A stretch of 64,000 nt of DNA, from positions 868,001 through 932,000 of the forward strand of contig NZ_VSSP01000001.1 in NCBI RefSeq assembly GCF_008312895.1, read 5' to 3'. Both the position numbers and the translations under genes were made by a program. This document shows, one piece after another, positions 1 to 8,914 of the stretch. Each line of letters starts with the position of its first letter. The stretch's first letter is position 1. The notes beneath the pieces are model-generated. The model worked only from the letters and a program-made list of their open reading frames with translations. It was not told the origin of the DNA and made no database searches. The DNA is from Luteimonas suaedae. Its GTDB lineage: Bacteria > Pseudomonadota > Gammaproteobacteria > Xanthomonadales > Xanthomonadaceae.

Positions 1-248
1 GCGCTCAGCTGCTCGGAAATGATGCGGTCGAGTTCGGCGACGCGCGCATCGAGGGTGAGGTTGAGGTTGTCGGAAACGACGACGGTGCCGTCCAGCACCT
101 CCTTCGCCAGCTCCGAGATGATGTCCTTGGCGCGCTGGTGCTCGGCGCTGGACTTGGCCACCTTGCTCTGCTCGACGATCTGGTCGAGCAGACCGGCCTC
201 GGTGACGGTGGCGGCTTCTTGCGTTGCGGTCGTCGCTTCTGCGGCCAT
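1..248 (-). CDS. tssC: T6SS contractile sheath large subunit TssC (N-terminal part)
   Basis: TssC (VipB) pairs with TssB to build the cytoplasmic sheath that contracts and drives the Hcp tube outward. Only about 82 N-terminal codons are present; the frame runs off the left edge. The start ATG at 248 gives MAAEATTATQEAATV, followed by the LLDQIVEQSK region and a long helix ending near LDRIISEQLS, which matches the usual TssC N-terminus. It starts three bases after the tssB stop, the standard tssB-tssC order, so the two are almost certainly co-transcribed. Identification rests on this context plus the N-terminal sequence; the sheath core is outside the window. Confidence 0.9.
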   Translation of the reverse strand, partial: MAAEATTATQEAATVTEAGLLDQIVEQSKVAKSSAEHQRAKDIISELAKEVLDGTVVVSDNLNLTLDARVAELDRIISEQLS

Positions 249-251
249 GGT

Positions 252-752
252 TTACTCCTGGTCCTCGCTGCCGAGTTTCTTCAGCTGCTCGGTATTGGTG
301 AGCACATCGTTCAGCAGGTCCTCGAGCTTCTCGTTACCGGCCAGCTTGTTGCGCAGGTCGGCCAGCTTGGAGCGCGACTCGAGCAGCCGACGCAGTGGTT
401 CGACCTGCTCGACCACGGCCTCGGGCCGGAAGTCGTCGATCGAGTTGAACTTCAGTTCCACCGCGAACTCGCCGCCCTCGTCGCTGATCTTGTTGGGCAC
501 GCGATAGACGGCGCGCGGCGCCATGCCCTCCAAGACCTCGTCGAAGTTGTCGAGGTCGACGTTGACGAACTTGCGGTCCTTCAGCTTGGGCAGCGGCTGC
601 TCGGGCTTGCCGCTGAAATCGCCGAGCACGCCAACCACGAACGGCAGCTCCTTCTGCTCGATCGCGTCGCCCTTCTCGACGTCGTAGGTCAGCTGCACGC
701 GCGGCGGGCGCACCTTCTGCAGGCGCTTCTGGACACTATCCTTCTTGGCCAT
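252..752 (-). CDS. tssB: T6SS contractile sheath small subunit TssB
   Basis: TssB (VipA), 166 residues, is the small sheath subunit and is of normal family length. Visible family features are the N-terminal MAKKDSVQKRLQKVRPPRV, the VQLTYDVEKG strand, the LPFVVGVLGDFSG segment (about residues 36-49), the DRKFVNVDLDNFDEVL stretch, and a C-terminal helical region rich in Leu/Asn/Lys that intertwines with TssC. On the minus strand the start has an AGGAG-like ribosome site about ten bases upstream. It lies between a TPR lipoprotein gene and tssC, all on one strand, forming the left arm of a divergent T6SS locus. Confidence 0.95.
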   Translation of the reverse strand: MAKKDSVQKRLQKVRPPRVQLTYDVEKGDAIEQKELPFVVGVLGDFSGKPEQPLPKLKDRKFVNVDLDNFDEVLEGMAPRAVYRVPNKISDEGGEFAVELKFNSIDDFRPEAVVEQVEPLRRLLESRSKLADLRNKLAGNEKLEDLLNDVLTNTEQLKKLGSEDQE

Positions 753-792
753 CTCACTCGTCTCCTGACGATGGGTCGGGCGGAACGAACTC

Positions 793-1425
793 TCAGTTGC
801 CGCCGATGTTCTTGAATGGATCCGCGCCGGACTGACCGCCCGACTCGTTCGAAGCGCTGCTGGCGGCGGGACGCGCAGGCGCCTGCGCCGCCGGTGCCGG
901 CGCCCGGCGCACCGGTCTGCGCGCGGCGGTCGCCTTCTGCGGCTCCTCGGGCGCGAGGATGTCGTCGCCCATGGTCGCCTTCAGCGTGCCGGCCAGGGTC
1001 TCGGCTTCGCGCCGCGCGGTTTCCGACGCCAATGCGCCGCGCCCCTGCAGGCGCTGCAGCGAGTGGTTGGCGATGCGGAACCCGCTCACGGTGAGAATGC
1101 CGTCGGCGACCATGTCATCCGGGTCCCGTTGCAGGACCTCTTCGGCCGCGACGATGGCACGCGCGTAGTTGGACTTGTCGAACTGGAGTTGCGCCGAGCG
1201 CACCCACGGTTCCTTTCTGGTGGGATCGGCCTTTGCGGCGTCGGCAAAGGCGACCAGGGCGGCATCGACACGCCCCGTACTCACCGCGGACTCCGCCTGC
1301 GACATCAGGCTGCCATAGTCGGAGACACTCCCGCCTCCGGTCGTCGCGCATGCTCCCAGCAACGACAGCAGCACCAACCCCATCAATCCCTGACACGTTC
1401 CTTTCCCGCTCCATCTAGTCATCAT
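793..1425 (-). CDS. TPR-containing lipoprotein associated with the T6SS locus
   Basis: A 210-residue protein with an N-terminal signal sequence and a lipobox LLGAC (Cys26), so it is probably an anchored periplasmic lipoprotein. Residues about 35-110 form two or three tetratricopeptide-like helical pairs (AESAVSTGRVDAALVAFADA, then YARAIVAAEEVLQRDPDD). The C-terminal third is Ala/Pro/Arg-rich and low in complexity. It precedes tssB in the same direction, about 40 bases apart. TPR lipoproteins at this position are known from T6SS loci of related bacteria, but I do not know an assigned role; a structural or peptidoglycan-facing accessory role is inference from lipidation and context. Confidence 0.75.
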   Translation of the reverse strand: MMTRWSGKGTCQGLMGLVLLSLLGACATTGGGSVSDYGSLMSQAESAVSTGRVDAALVAFADAAKADPTRKEPWVRSAQLQFDKSNYARAIVAAEEVLQRDPDDMVADGILTVSGFRIANHSLQRLQGRGALASETARREAETLAGTLKATMGDDILAPEEPQKATAARRPVRRAPAPAAQAPARPAASSASNESGGQSGADPFKNIGGN

Positions 1426-1700
1426 GACCGTCCCAAATCAATCCTGATTCATTCCATGTGCCCACACGGTCCCCGTGTGACACGACCTGAAATCCGTCCG
1501 CAACGCCGCCTCGGGCGATCGGCCGGATTTCAATTCCTGCTTGTTTCTGGAGTGGGTATAGTAGGCTTTCCCTGCTGCGTCAAGATGACATTCCCCGGCA
1601 GACGCCCCGGCTCCGGAAGGGTCGCCGCCTGCCCCATGCGCCCCGGCATCGCGCGCCGGGAGCCCATCCATTAAAAACCAGCGAACCAGGCGATTCAAGT
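1426..1700. promoter_or_regulatory. Divergent intergenic region of the T6SS locus
   Basis: This 275-base gap separates the minus-strand tssB arm from the plus-strand tssJ-vgrG arm, so it must carry promoters for both unless one arm is read from elsewhere. It contains a perfect 7-bp palindrome (CACACGG, TCC, CCGTGTG) at 1463-1479, just upstream of the TPR lipoprotein start, which could be an operator or a leader hairpin. A TATAGT -10-like hexamer lies at 1557-1562 with no convincing -35 partner. No sigma-54 -24/-12 pair was recognised. Confidence 0.4.
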
Positions 1701-2357
1701 ATGGACACACATTTCGCAGCCCGCGCCGTGGCCGGAACCTCCCCTTCGCGACTCCGTTTCCGCCTACCCGCACGGCTTGCGCTGGTTGCGCTCCTCGTCG
1801 CGCTCGGCGGCTGCGCGAGCGGCGGCGGCGGCATCGGCAAGGCGGTCAACCGCACGCTGGAGAGCGTCGGCCTCAAGGATACCGACACGCAGCAGGAGGA
1901 AAAGCGCATCCCGCTGCGGCTGTACGCGGGAGACAACCTCAACGCCGGCAACGACCGGCGGGCGCTGGCGGCGGTAGTGAAGGTCTACCACCTGCGCAGC
2001 AACCGGCGCTTCGAACAGGCGCCGTTCGACATGTTCCTGGACGAGGATCGCGAGCGGCGGGCGCTGGGCGACGACCTGATCGCGGTCAACGAGATCGTGC
2101 TGATGCCCGGGGCGCGGCACGAGGTCGAGGAGCGGCTCGCGCCCGAAGCCGAGATGCTGGGCGTGGTGGCGCTGTTCCGGGCCCCGGCGAACAGCCGCTG
2201 GCGCTTCGCCTTTGACGGTCATCACAAGAAAATCCAGAAGGAAGGCGTGACCGTCGGCCTGCACGCCTGCGCGATGACCACCAGCAGCGAGGCGCTGATC
2301 ACGCGCATCGCCGGCGACCCGGCGAGCCTGGCGTCCGTACAGTGCATGTCGCCATGA
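1701..2357 (+). CDS. tssJ: T6SS outer-membrane lipoprotein TssJ
   Basis: TssJ is the lipoprotein that anchors the TssJLM membrane complex to the outer membrane. The 218-residue product has an Arg-rich n-region, a hydrophobic stretch LALVALLVAL and a lipobox LGGC with the acceptor Cys38. The mature part shows TssJ hallmarks: LRLYAGDNLNA, an AVVKVYHLRSNRRFEQAPFDMF segment read as two adjoining pieces, and a later GVVALFRAP strand. The long n-region before the signal suggests the real start could be one of the internal sites, but the ATG at 1701 is the first in frame. It opens the plus-strand arm, followed by tssK and tssL. Confidence 0.9.
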   Translation: MDTHFAARAVAGTSPSRLRFRLPARLALVALLVALGGCASGGGGIGKAVNRTLESVGLKDTDTQQEEKRIPLRLYAGDNLNAGNDRRALAAVVKVYHLRSNRRFEQAPFDMFLDEDRERRALGDDLIAVNEIVLMPGARHEVEERLAPEAEMLGVVALFRAPANSRWRFAFDGHHKKIQKEGVTVGLHACAMTTSSEALITRIAGDPASLASVQCMSP

Positions 2358-2542
2358 CCGGCACGGGGTGACGTCCGCCTGCTAAGATCGGCCGACAGGG
2401 GGGAACCCGCGGTGGCATTGCCTGATCCGCGACCGCATGGGTAAGCTCCTTCCCGAAGGATCCGGGTACCGGAACGACGTCCGGCGCCCCGCTCGTGCCG
2501 CAGCGATGCGGCATGACGAACGAACAGCCAAAGGATTGCAGC

Positions 2543-3898
2543 GTGTCGCATGTGAGTCGGATGTCGAAGGTGTTCTGGGGCGAGGGACTGTTCCTGCGGC
2601 CGCAGCATTTCCAGCGCCAGGATGCCTACCACGAGGCGCGCCTGCAGGATCTCGCCCGCAGCCTGCACCCCCACGCCTGGGGCGTGCGCAGCCTGCGCTT
2701 CGACCCGCAAAGCCTCGCCACCGGCAGCCTGCGCGCGCTCGAACTCTCGGCGATCTTTCCCGACGGCGAGACCTATGACGCCCCTGCGCACGACGAACTG
2801 CCCGACGCGCTGTCGCTGGGCGACCTGCCCGAGGGCGTGCAGGCGACGACGGTGCACCTTGCGCTGCCGCTGATCCGTGAGCACGGCGGCAACTGCGGCG
2901 ACAACGGCGACGGCGCGCAGTCCGCGCGCTTCGTGCAGGACAATCAGCCGACGCCGGACCTCTACACCGATGCCGCCGAGGCGGAGCTGTCGTACCTGCG
3001 CAAGGCCGTGCGCCTGCTCACCGACGACAAGCCCCGCGACGCCTACGTGACGGTCGCGGTGGCGCGGGTGCGGCGCACGCCGACCGGCGGCTTCGAGTTC
3101 GACGAGGCATTCCAGCCGCCGAGCCTGAGCATCGGCGCCGCCCCGCAACTGCGCATGCAGCTGCGGACGCTGCTGGACTCGCTGCAGGCCAAGGTGGACG
3201 CGCTGTACGGGCTGCACCGCCAGCCGTCGCAGCACATCATCGAATTCCGTTCCGGCGACATCGCCTCGTTCTGGCTGCTGCACACCGCGACCTCGGCCTT
3301 CGCCACGCTCTCGCACCTGTTCCACAACGCCGGGCTGCATCCCGAGCGCCTGCACCAGGAACTGCTGCGGCTCGCCGGGGGACTGCTCACGTTCTCGAAG
3401 GCCTATGGGCTGTCGGACCTGCCGAAGTACGACCACGCCGCCCCCGAGGCCGGTTTCGAGCGCCTGTTCGGCATGATCCGCGAACTGCTCGAGACGGTGA
3501 TCTCGGCACGCTACTTCCAGATCGCGCTGTCCGAGGTCAAGCCGTCGTTCCACGTCGGCCGCATCGATTCGCAGCGGATCGACGACAACTCCGCGTTCTA
3601 CCTGGGCGTCGCCGCCGACATGCCGGGACAGGAATTGGTGCAGACGGTGCCGGTGCGGTTCAAGGTCGGCGCCCCGGACGACGTGGAGAAGTGCGTGCTG
3701 TCGGCGTTGCCCGGCGTGAAACTGACCCACGCCGCGCAGGTGCCTGCCGCGATCCCGGTACGCCCGGGCAGCTACTACTTCGCGGTCGAGGCACGCGGCC
3801 CGCTGTACGAACGGATGCTCAAGGCGCAGTCGCTGATGATCTACGTGCCTTCGGGCCTGCGTGAACTCAAGCTCGAACTGATCGCGGTGGCGCCATGA
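2543..3898 (+). CDS. tssK: T6SS baseplate protein TssK
   Basis: TssK is the trimeric baseplate protein linking the sheath platform to TssL/TssM. The start is chosen as GTG 2543, preceded by AAGGA seven bases upstream; ATG 2561 (MSKVFWGEGLFLRPQHFQ) is the alternative. The MSKVFWGEGLFLRPQHFQ opening is the family signature, and the protein is about 450 residues as usual. Other TssK-like parts are the SYLRKAVRLL region, the LHRQPSQHIIEFRSGDIASFWLL core written here in part as HIIEFRSGDIASFWLL, and the C-terminal LPGVKL/YYFAVEARGPLYERM region that contacts TssL. The stop overlaps the tssL start by four bases (ATGA), so translation is likely coupled. Confidence 0.95.
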   Translation: MSHVSRMSKVFWGEGLFLRPQHFQRQDAYHEARLQDLARSLHPHAWGVRSLRFDPQSLATGSLRALELSAIFPDGETYDAPAHDELPDALSLGDLPEGVQATTVHLALPLIREHGGNCGDNGDGAQSARFVQDNQPTPDLYTDAAEAELSYLRKAVRLLTDDKPRDAYVTVAVARVRRTPTGGFEFDEAFQPPSLSIGAAPQLRMQLRTLLDSLQAKVDALYGLHRQPSQHIIEFRSGDIASFWLLHTATSAFATLSHLFHNAGLHPERLHQELLRLAGGLLTFSKAYGLSDLPKYDHAAPEAGFERLFGMIRELLETVISARYFQIALSEVKPSFHVGRIDSQRIDDNSAFYLGVAADMPGQELVQTVPVRFKVGAPDDVEKCVLSALPGVKLTHAAQVPAAIPVRPGSYYFAVEARGPLYERMLKAQSLMIYVPSGLRELKLELIAVAP

Positions 3899-4683
3899 AC
3901 TCGAAGCTTCCCCCCGTCCCCGCCCCGATGCCGTCGCTCACGCCGCAGCACGCGGCCGCGCCGGGCGCCGGCGCCGCCACGCCGCGCAGCCTGCTGGACC
4001 TGATGTCCGATGGCTTCTACCTGCTGCTGCTGCTCAAGCGCGGCCAGTTGCCGGATAGCGTCGACGGTTTCGTGCAGTCGGTGCAGCGGTTCCTCGACGG
4101 CGTCGAACGCGGCGCGATCAAGCTCGGCATCGCGTCCGAGGACGTGTACGCCTCCAAGTACGCCTTCTGCGCCGCCGTGGACGAGGTGATCCTCTCGCAG
4201 CCATCGTCGATCCGCGACGCCTGGGAACTGCAGCCGCTGCAGCTGCGCCTGTTCGGTGACCATCTCGCCGGCGAGCACTTCTTCGACCGCCTCGAGGAGC
4301 TGCGCGCGCAGGGCGCGCCGCGGCTGCCGTCGCTGGAGGTCTATCACTACTGCCTGCTGCTGGGCTTCGAGGGCAAGTACCGGCTCGAAGGCCCGGAGAA
4401 GCTGGGTTACCTGACCGCGCGCCTGGGCGACGAGATCGTCTACCTCAAGGGCAAGCGCACCGGCTTCGCGCCGCACTGGCCGCCGCCGGACAACGTCGCC
4501 CACGCCCTGCGCCGCGTGGTGCCGCTGTGGCTGCCCGCCGTGCTGGTGGGCACGTTCGGCCTGCTCGGCTACTTCGGCCTGAGCGCCTGGCTCGGTCACC
4601 AGACCGAGCAGCGCATGGCCGCCTACCAACAGGTCGTGCAGATGCCCGAACGCACGGCCCACGTCACCATCACCCTGCCGTGA
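3895..4683 (+). CDS. tssL: T6SS inner-membrane protein TssL (DotU/IcmH family, short form)
   Basis: TssL with TssM and TssJ forms the membrane channel. The 262-residue protein has the cytoplasmic DotU domain (LLDLMSDGFYLLLLLKRG near residue 30, then YAFCAAVDEVILSQPS, and CLLLGFEGKYRLEG) and a single C-terminal transmembrane helix about residues 205-230 (PLWLPAVLVGTFGLLGYFGL). There is no OmpA-like peptidoglycan-binding extension, so peptidoglycan anchoring would need another protein. The start overlaps the tssK stop. A short 7-base gap leads to vgrG; tssM is not in this window. Confidence 0.93.
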   Translation: MNSKLPPVPAPMPSLTPQHAAAPGAGAATPRSLLDLMSDGFYLLLLLKRGQLPDSVDGFVQSVQRFLDGVERGAIKLGIASEDVYASKYAFCAAVDEVILSQPSSIRDAWELQPLQLRLFGDHLAGEHFFDRLEELRAQGAPRLPSLEVYHYCLLLGFEGKYRLEGPEKLGYLTARLGDEIVYLKGKRTGFAPHWPPPDNVAHALRRVVPLWLPAVLVGTFGLLGYFGLSAWLGHQTEQRMAAYQQVVQMPERTAHVTITLP

Positions 4684-4690
4684 GAACGAT

Positions 4691-7459
4691 ATGGACATGC
4701 CTTCTCTGGCCCGCGAAGCGCTCGCCGCGCTCGCGGTACCGTCGCAACATGCGCGCCTGATCCAGCTGGACGCCCCGGTCTCGGGGCTGGTGGTGGAACG
4801 ATTCGATGGCAATGAAGCCGTCTGCGCGCCGTTCCGGTTCGACATCGACGTCTTCTCCACGTCGGCCTTCCTGTCGCCGGACGACCTGCTCGAGCAGCCG
4901 CTCGGCCTGCGCCTGCGCCGGGCCGACGGCGGACAACGCCGCTGGCACGGCCTGTGCACCGAGGTCGCGCCGCTGGGCGCCGACGGCGGCTTGGCGCGCT
5001 ACCGGCTGACCATGGAACCGTGGACGGCCCTGCTCACCCATCGCCGCAATGCGCTGGTGTTCCAGGACCTGGACGTGCGCGGCGTACTGGAACAGGTGTT
5101 CGCCGACTACCCGCAGGCGGCGTTCCGCTTCGACGTGGCCCGCGCCCTGCCGGTACGCGCCATCACCACCCAGTACCGCGAGAGCGACTGGGACTTCGTC
5201 ACCCGGCTGCTGGCCGAGGCAGGGCTGGCCTGGCGCTACGAGCACGCGCAGAGCGAAGCCGGCGACGATGACGATGCCGTCCGCCACACCCTGGTGATCC
5301 AGGACCAGGCGGCCGAAGCGCCCGAGAGCGGGCGCATCCGCTTCCACCGCGTCGACGGCACCGAGACGGCGGACGCGATCAGCGCCTTCAGCGAGCAGCG
5401 CCAGCTGGTGCCCAACCGCAGCCAGGTCGCCAGCTGGCAGAGCGAACAGCTGACCAGCGTGGCCGGCCAGAGCGATGCCGAGGCCGGCACCCTGCCTGCG
5501 CTGGAGGTCTTCGTGCAGCCGCGCGCCGGGCGCTTCGCCCAGGCCGATCACGCCCAGGCCGAGGCCGGGCACCGGCTCGATGCGCTGCGCCTGCCGCACA
5601 CCCTGCACTTCGGCGCCGGCAGCGGCCGCACGCTGACAGCGGGCAGCACCTTCACGCTCGAGCAGCATCCCAATCACAGCGGACAGGCCTTCCTGCCGCT
5701 GCGCATCGCCCACGTGGCGGTCAACAATCTCGGCAGCGGCATCACCGCCCTGCTCGCCTCCGCCGACCTGGAGCACGGCAGCTATCGCAACCGCTTCGCT
5801 GCGGTGCCCGCCGGCACCCCGGTGGCGCCGTTGCCGCGCCCGCGCCCGACCGTGCACGGGCCGCAGACCGCGCGCGTGGTCGGCCTGCCCGAAGCGGCGG
5901 TGACGCCGACCCGCGACCATCAGGTGCGGATCCAGTTCGCCTGGCAACGCGGCCCGCAACCGAACCCGGGCGGCCTGACCGACACCGCCAGCCAGCACCC
6001 TGGGCATGCTCCCGGGGACGCCACCAGCGGCACCTGGGTGCCGGTGGCCGAATGGCTCGCCGGGCCCAACTGGGGCAGCCATTTCCTGCCGCGGCTGGAA
6101 GCCGAGGTGCTGGTCGAGTTCCTGCACGGCGACATCGACCAGCCACGCATCACCGGCCAGCTCTACAACGGCGAAGTCGCCCCGCCGTTCGCCGGCGGCG
6201 TCGACGGCGCGTCCAACCACCCCGGCACCCTGAGTGGCCTGCACAGCCAGACGCACGACGGCGCCGGCACCCAGCAATGGGTGCTCGACGACTCTCCCGG
6301 CCAGTTGCGCACCCGCCTGCACACCACCCTGGCCGACAGCCGGCTGGAGTTGGGCTACCTGATCGATCACCAGGACGGCAGCCGTGGCGGCCTGCGCGGA
6401 CAAGGCGTCGAGCTGGCCACCGGCGGCTGGGGCAACGTTCACGCCGGCCAGGGCCTGCTGCTGACCACCACCGCCCGCCCCGACGCCACGTCCACCCAAC
6501 TCGACCTGACCGAGGCGGTCGCCCAGCTCAAGGGCGCCGAGCGCGCTGCCGAGAGCCTGCACGACACCCTGCTCCAGCAGCAGGTGCCGGGCTTCGACGC
6601 CAATGATCGCCTCATCGCATTGCGCGAGGCGATCGATCCGCAGGTCGACGGCAAGTACGCCGGCAGCGTCGCCGGCCAGAGCGCGATGAAGCCGGCGCCC
6701 GGCAGCCGCGACCCCGGCGAAACTCCGGTGGAACGCTTCGCCGATCCCAAGCTGATCGCCGAATCGCCGGAATCGATCGCCTTCGCCACGCAGAAGAGCG
6801 CCGTCGCCTATGCCGGCGGCGCCCTGCACCTGACCGTGCAGGACGACGCCCAACTCAGCGCCGGGCAGACCTTCTCGTCCGTCTCCGGCCAGCACGCCGC
6901 CCTCTACGCCCACGCCGGCCCGATCCGCGCCATCGCTGCCAACGGCCCGGTCACCCTGCAGGCGCATACCGGCCCGCTGGAACTGCTGGCCGACCAGTCG
7001 GTCACCTTCACCGCCACCGACGATCGCATCGACGTGCTCGCGCAGCAGAAGATCGTGCTGCAGGCGGGGCAGACGCAGGTGACGCTGGAGGGTGGCGACA
7101 TCACGTTTGCCTGTCCGGGGAATTTCACGGTCAAGGCGAGTCAGCATCCGTTCTTGGGTGGGGCTTTCGGATCAGCAGAACTTGGAGCGCTTCCCGACTC
7201 CTCCGTCAAACTCGACAACTGGATCGAGATCGATCATCGCGACGCGGACGATGCCCCATTCGCACAGCAGGGCTACAAAATCTTCTTCGCGAATGGGCAG
7301 ATCGTCTCCGGAAAACTTGACGCGAATGGTCATGCACGACACGAGAACGTGCCCGAACGAGCGGAGCGCGTGGAGTACGAATACCCGGAACCCTTGAAGG
7401 ACCAGCCTTGGGATCCCCTCGAGAAGCTGATCTCTGCGGCCGGCACAAAACTTGGATGA
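4691..7459 (+). CDS. vgrG: T6SS spike protein VgrG with C-terminal transthyretin-like adaptor
   Basis: VgrG is the trimeric puncturing spike that caps the Hcp tube. The 922-residue protein has the gp27-like base (about 15-350, with YRESDWDFVTRLLAEAGLAW), the gp5 OB/Vgr domain (GLPEAAVTPTRDHQVRIQF to WLAGPNWGSHFLPR and VLVEFLHGDIDQPR, about 400-480), then a long beta-helical DUF2345-type stalk (about 590-830). From about residue 842 a separate domain follows (YKIFFANGQIVSGKLDANG and a YEYPEP end). It looks like the transthyretin-like fold used by some VgrGs to carry effectors. Base composition drops near base 7140, where this tail begins, and the effector gene follows ten bases on. That suggests tip and effector moved as a unit. 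Confidence 0.93.
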   Translation: MDMPSLAREALAALAVPSQHARLIQLDAPVSGLVVERFDGNEAVCAPFRFDIDVFSTSAFLSPDDLLEQPLGLRLRRADGGQRRWHGLCTEVAPLGADGGLARYRLTMEPWTALLTHRRNALVFQDLDVRGVLEQVFADYPQAAFRFDVARALPVRAITTQYRESDWDFVTRLLAEAGLAWRYEHAQSEAGDDDDAVRHTLVIQDQAAEAPESGRIRFHRVDGTETADAISAFSEQRQLVPNRSQVASWQSEQLTSVAGQSDAEAGTLPALEVFVQPRAGRFAQADHAQAEAGHRLDALRLPHTLHFGAGSGRTLTAGSTFTLEQHPNHSGQAFLPLRIAHVAVNNLGSGITALLASADLEHGSYRNRFAAVPAGTPVAPLPRPRPTVHGPQTARVVGLPEAAVTPTRDHQVRIQFAWQRGPQPNPGGLTDTASQHPGHAPGDATSGTWVPVAEWLAGPNWGSHFLPRLEAEVLVEFLHGDIDQPRITGQLYNGEVAPPFAGGVDGASNHPGTLSGLHSQTHDGAGTQQWVLDDSPGQLRTRLHTTLADSRLELGYLIDHQDGSRGGLRGQGVELATGGWGNVHAGQGLLLTTTARPDATSTQLDLTEAVAQLKGAERAAESLHDTLLQQQVPGFDANDRLIALREAIDPQVDGKYAGSVAGQSAMKPAPGSRDPGETPVERFADPKLIAESPESIAFATQKSAVAYAGGALHLTVQDDAQLSAGQTFSSVSGQHAALYAHAGPIRAIAANGPVTLQAHTGPLELLADQSVTFTATDDRIDVLAQQKIVLQAGQTQVTLEGGDITFACPGNFTVKASQHPFLGGAFGSAELGALPDSSVKLDNWIEIDHRDADDAPFAQQGYKIFFANGQIVSGKLDANGHARHENVPERAERVEYEYPEPLKDQPWDPLEKLISAAGTKLG

Positions 7460-7469
7460 ATGATTGACC

Positions 7470-8912
7470 ATGGAATGGGATGATCTCGAAAACGCGCTTG
7501 CCTGGTTCAAGTCGGCGCCCGGGGAGTGGATCGACAGCGGCCGTCAGAATCTCGAGGCCGCCGCACAGTGGATATGGGAAGTCATCCAAGGCGACTTCAA
7601 CGACGAGCAGACGACTGCTCAGGTCGTCACCGGCACAGTCGTCTCCATGATTCCATTCGTGGACCAAGTCTGTGATGTCCGGGACGTCGTGGCGAACTGC
7701 CGCAAGATCAACGAAGACACCAGCAACTCGTGGGCCTGGGTCGCGCTCGTGCTGACGCTGATCGGCCTCTTTCCGACATTCGGCTCGTTGGCCAAGGGCT
7801 GTCTGAAGATCCTGTTCGCCTATGGCCGTAAAACGGTTTTTCGAACCGCGAAAGCGACCATGGACAGCGGCTTCTGGAACGCGAGCCGCCCTTTCGTGGA
7901 AGCCGGAATCGGAAAGCTCAACGAGTTCCTGCAGCGCCCTGCGGTACGGCGCGCACTTCGGCGCTTGAGATGGCATAACCCGTACCGGGAACTCGCCACT
8001 CTAGTTCGCGAGACGGCTGGCTCGCTCAATATCGGCAAGGTGCTCACCGAGTTCGACAAGGTCATTCGTGCATTCCGCAGCCTTGTCGACAAGGTCAAAC
8101 GTTGGGGGCCGGACTCGCTGGGCCGTCAGGCAGACGAACTGACTCGGATGGTGGCGCGCATCCGCGGGATGGCGGACGCTCCCCTGCGCAGAGTGCTCGG
8201 CCCCGTGTCGGATTGGTTGAATAGGCTCGCACGCCGCCTCGAAATAGAGTCGGACATGGCGTATCGCGCCAGCACCAATTCGGTGAACCCACATCACTAC
8301 CGCCGTGTATCGAATGATGCGGAGGAGATGCAGTCGATGGGCTCCCGTACGCCGGCTTGGGCAGATGCGAGCTCGCAGCTTCGCTATCGGCCGCTCAGGG
8401 CTGCACCATCGCAGGCAGGTTGGCCGGACATCAGCGGTCATGCACGGCGTCCCATGAGCGATGCATACAAAACGTTCCACAGCGCCCGCGCAGCCACGAT
8501 ACCCGAGGGCGAAGTCCTCTATCGCGTGGTGGACCCGGCCAGTGGCGACAACAGCATCTGCTGGATGCGCAAGGCTGAATTCGACAAGCTTAAGAGCAAA
8601 GACGGCTGGCGACGCCATTTCGCAGTGAAAGCCAACTGGAATGCGAACGGCGAGTACGTCACCTACACTGTTCCGCGTGGTGGCCTCCGGGTCTGGGAAG
8701 GTCCTGCTGCATCCCAGGCCTACAAGGACGCGAGCGGCGCAACCCGGTATACCCTCGAGGGCGGCTACTCCCAGATCGTCCTCGACCCTGCGCATCTGGA
8801 CCGGACCCAGCTGGGACGGCGCCGGCCAACCGGCTGGGGCTACACCAGCTTCGGTGGTTCCGTCAGCATGGTGGGTGTGCCAACGTTGAAGAACAACTGG
8901 TACGGGAACTAA
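7470..8912 (+). CDS. Candidate T6SS effector with a C-terminal toxin-like domain
   Basis: I know no named family for the full length. The start is taken as ATG 7470 (TTG 7464 is possible), ten bases after vgrG. The N-terminal third has two hydrophobic segments at about residues 50-77 (TGTVVSMIPFVDQVCDVRDV) and 86-118, a pattern seen in T6SS-delivered polymorphic toxins that must cross a membrane. The middle is basic and helical. Residues about 325-480 form a separate domain beginning GEVLYRVVDPASGDNSICW and ending with LRVWEGPAASQ and GGYSQIVLDP. The Tyr-Arg opening and Gly-Gly-x-x-Gln end resemble ADP-ribosyltransferase or TNT-type NAD glycohydrolase folds. That is inference only; the protein has no PAAR repeat. 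Context with vgrG and the next gene supports an effector. Confidence 0.6.
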   Translation: MEWDDLENALAWFKSAPGEWIDSGRQNLEAAAQWIWEVIQGDFNDEQTTAQVVTGTVVSMIPFVDQVCDVRDVVANCRKINEDTSNSWAWVALVLTLIGLFPTFGSLAKGCLKILFAYGRKTVFRTAKATMDSGFWNASRPFVEAGIGKLNEFLQRPAVRRALRRLRWHNPYRELATLVRETAGSLNIGKVLTEFDKVIRAFRSLVDKVKRWGPDSLGRQADELTRMVARIRGMADAPLRRVLGPVSDWLNRLARRLEIESDMAYRASTNSVNPHHYRRVSNDAEEMQSMGSRTPAWADASSQLRYRPLRAAPSQAGWPDISGHARRPMSDAYKTFHSARAATIPEGEVLYRVVDPASGDNSICWMRKAEFDKLKSKDGWRRHFAVKANWNANGEYVTYTVPRGGLRVWEGPAASQAYKDASGATRYTLEGGYSQIVLDPAHLDRTQLGRRRPTGWGYTSFGGSVSMVGVPTLKNNWYGN

Positions 8913-8914
8913 GC

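Noticed and set aside
2222-3730. Long minus-strand open frame opposite tssK
   Set aside because: High-GC shadow frame: the plus strand has a clear TssK with family motifs; the antisense product is His/Arg/Gln-rich with no domain.
4670-7147. 825-codon minus-strand frame opposite vgrG
   Set aside because: Shadow of vgrG; no recognisable protein features.
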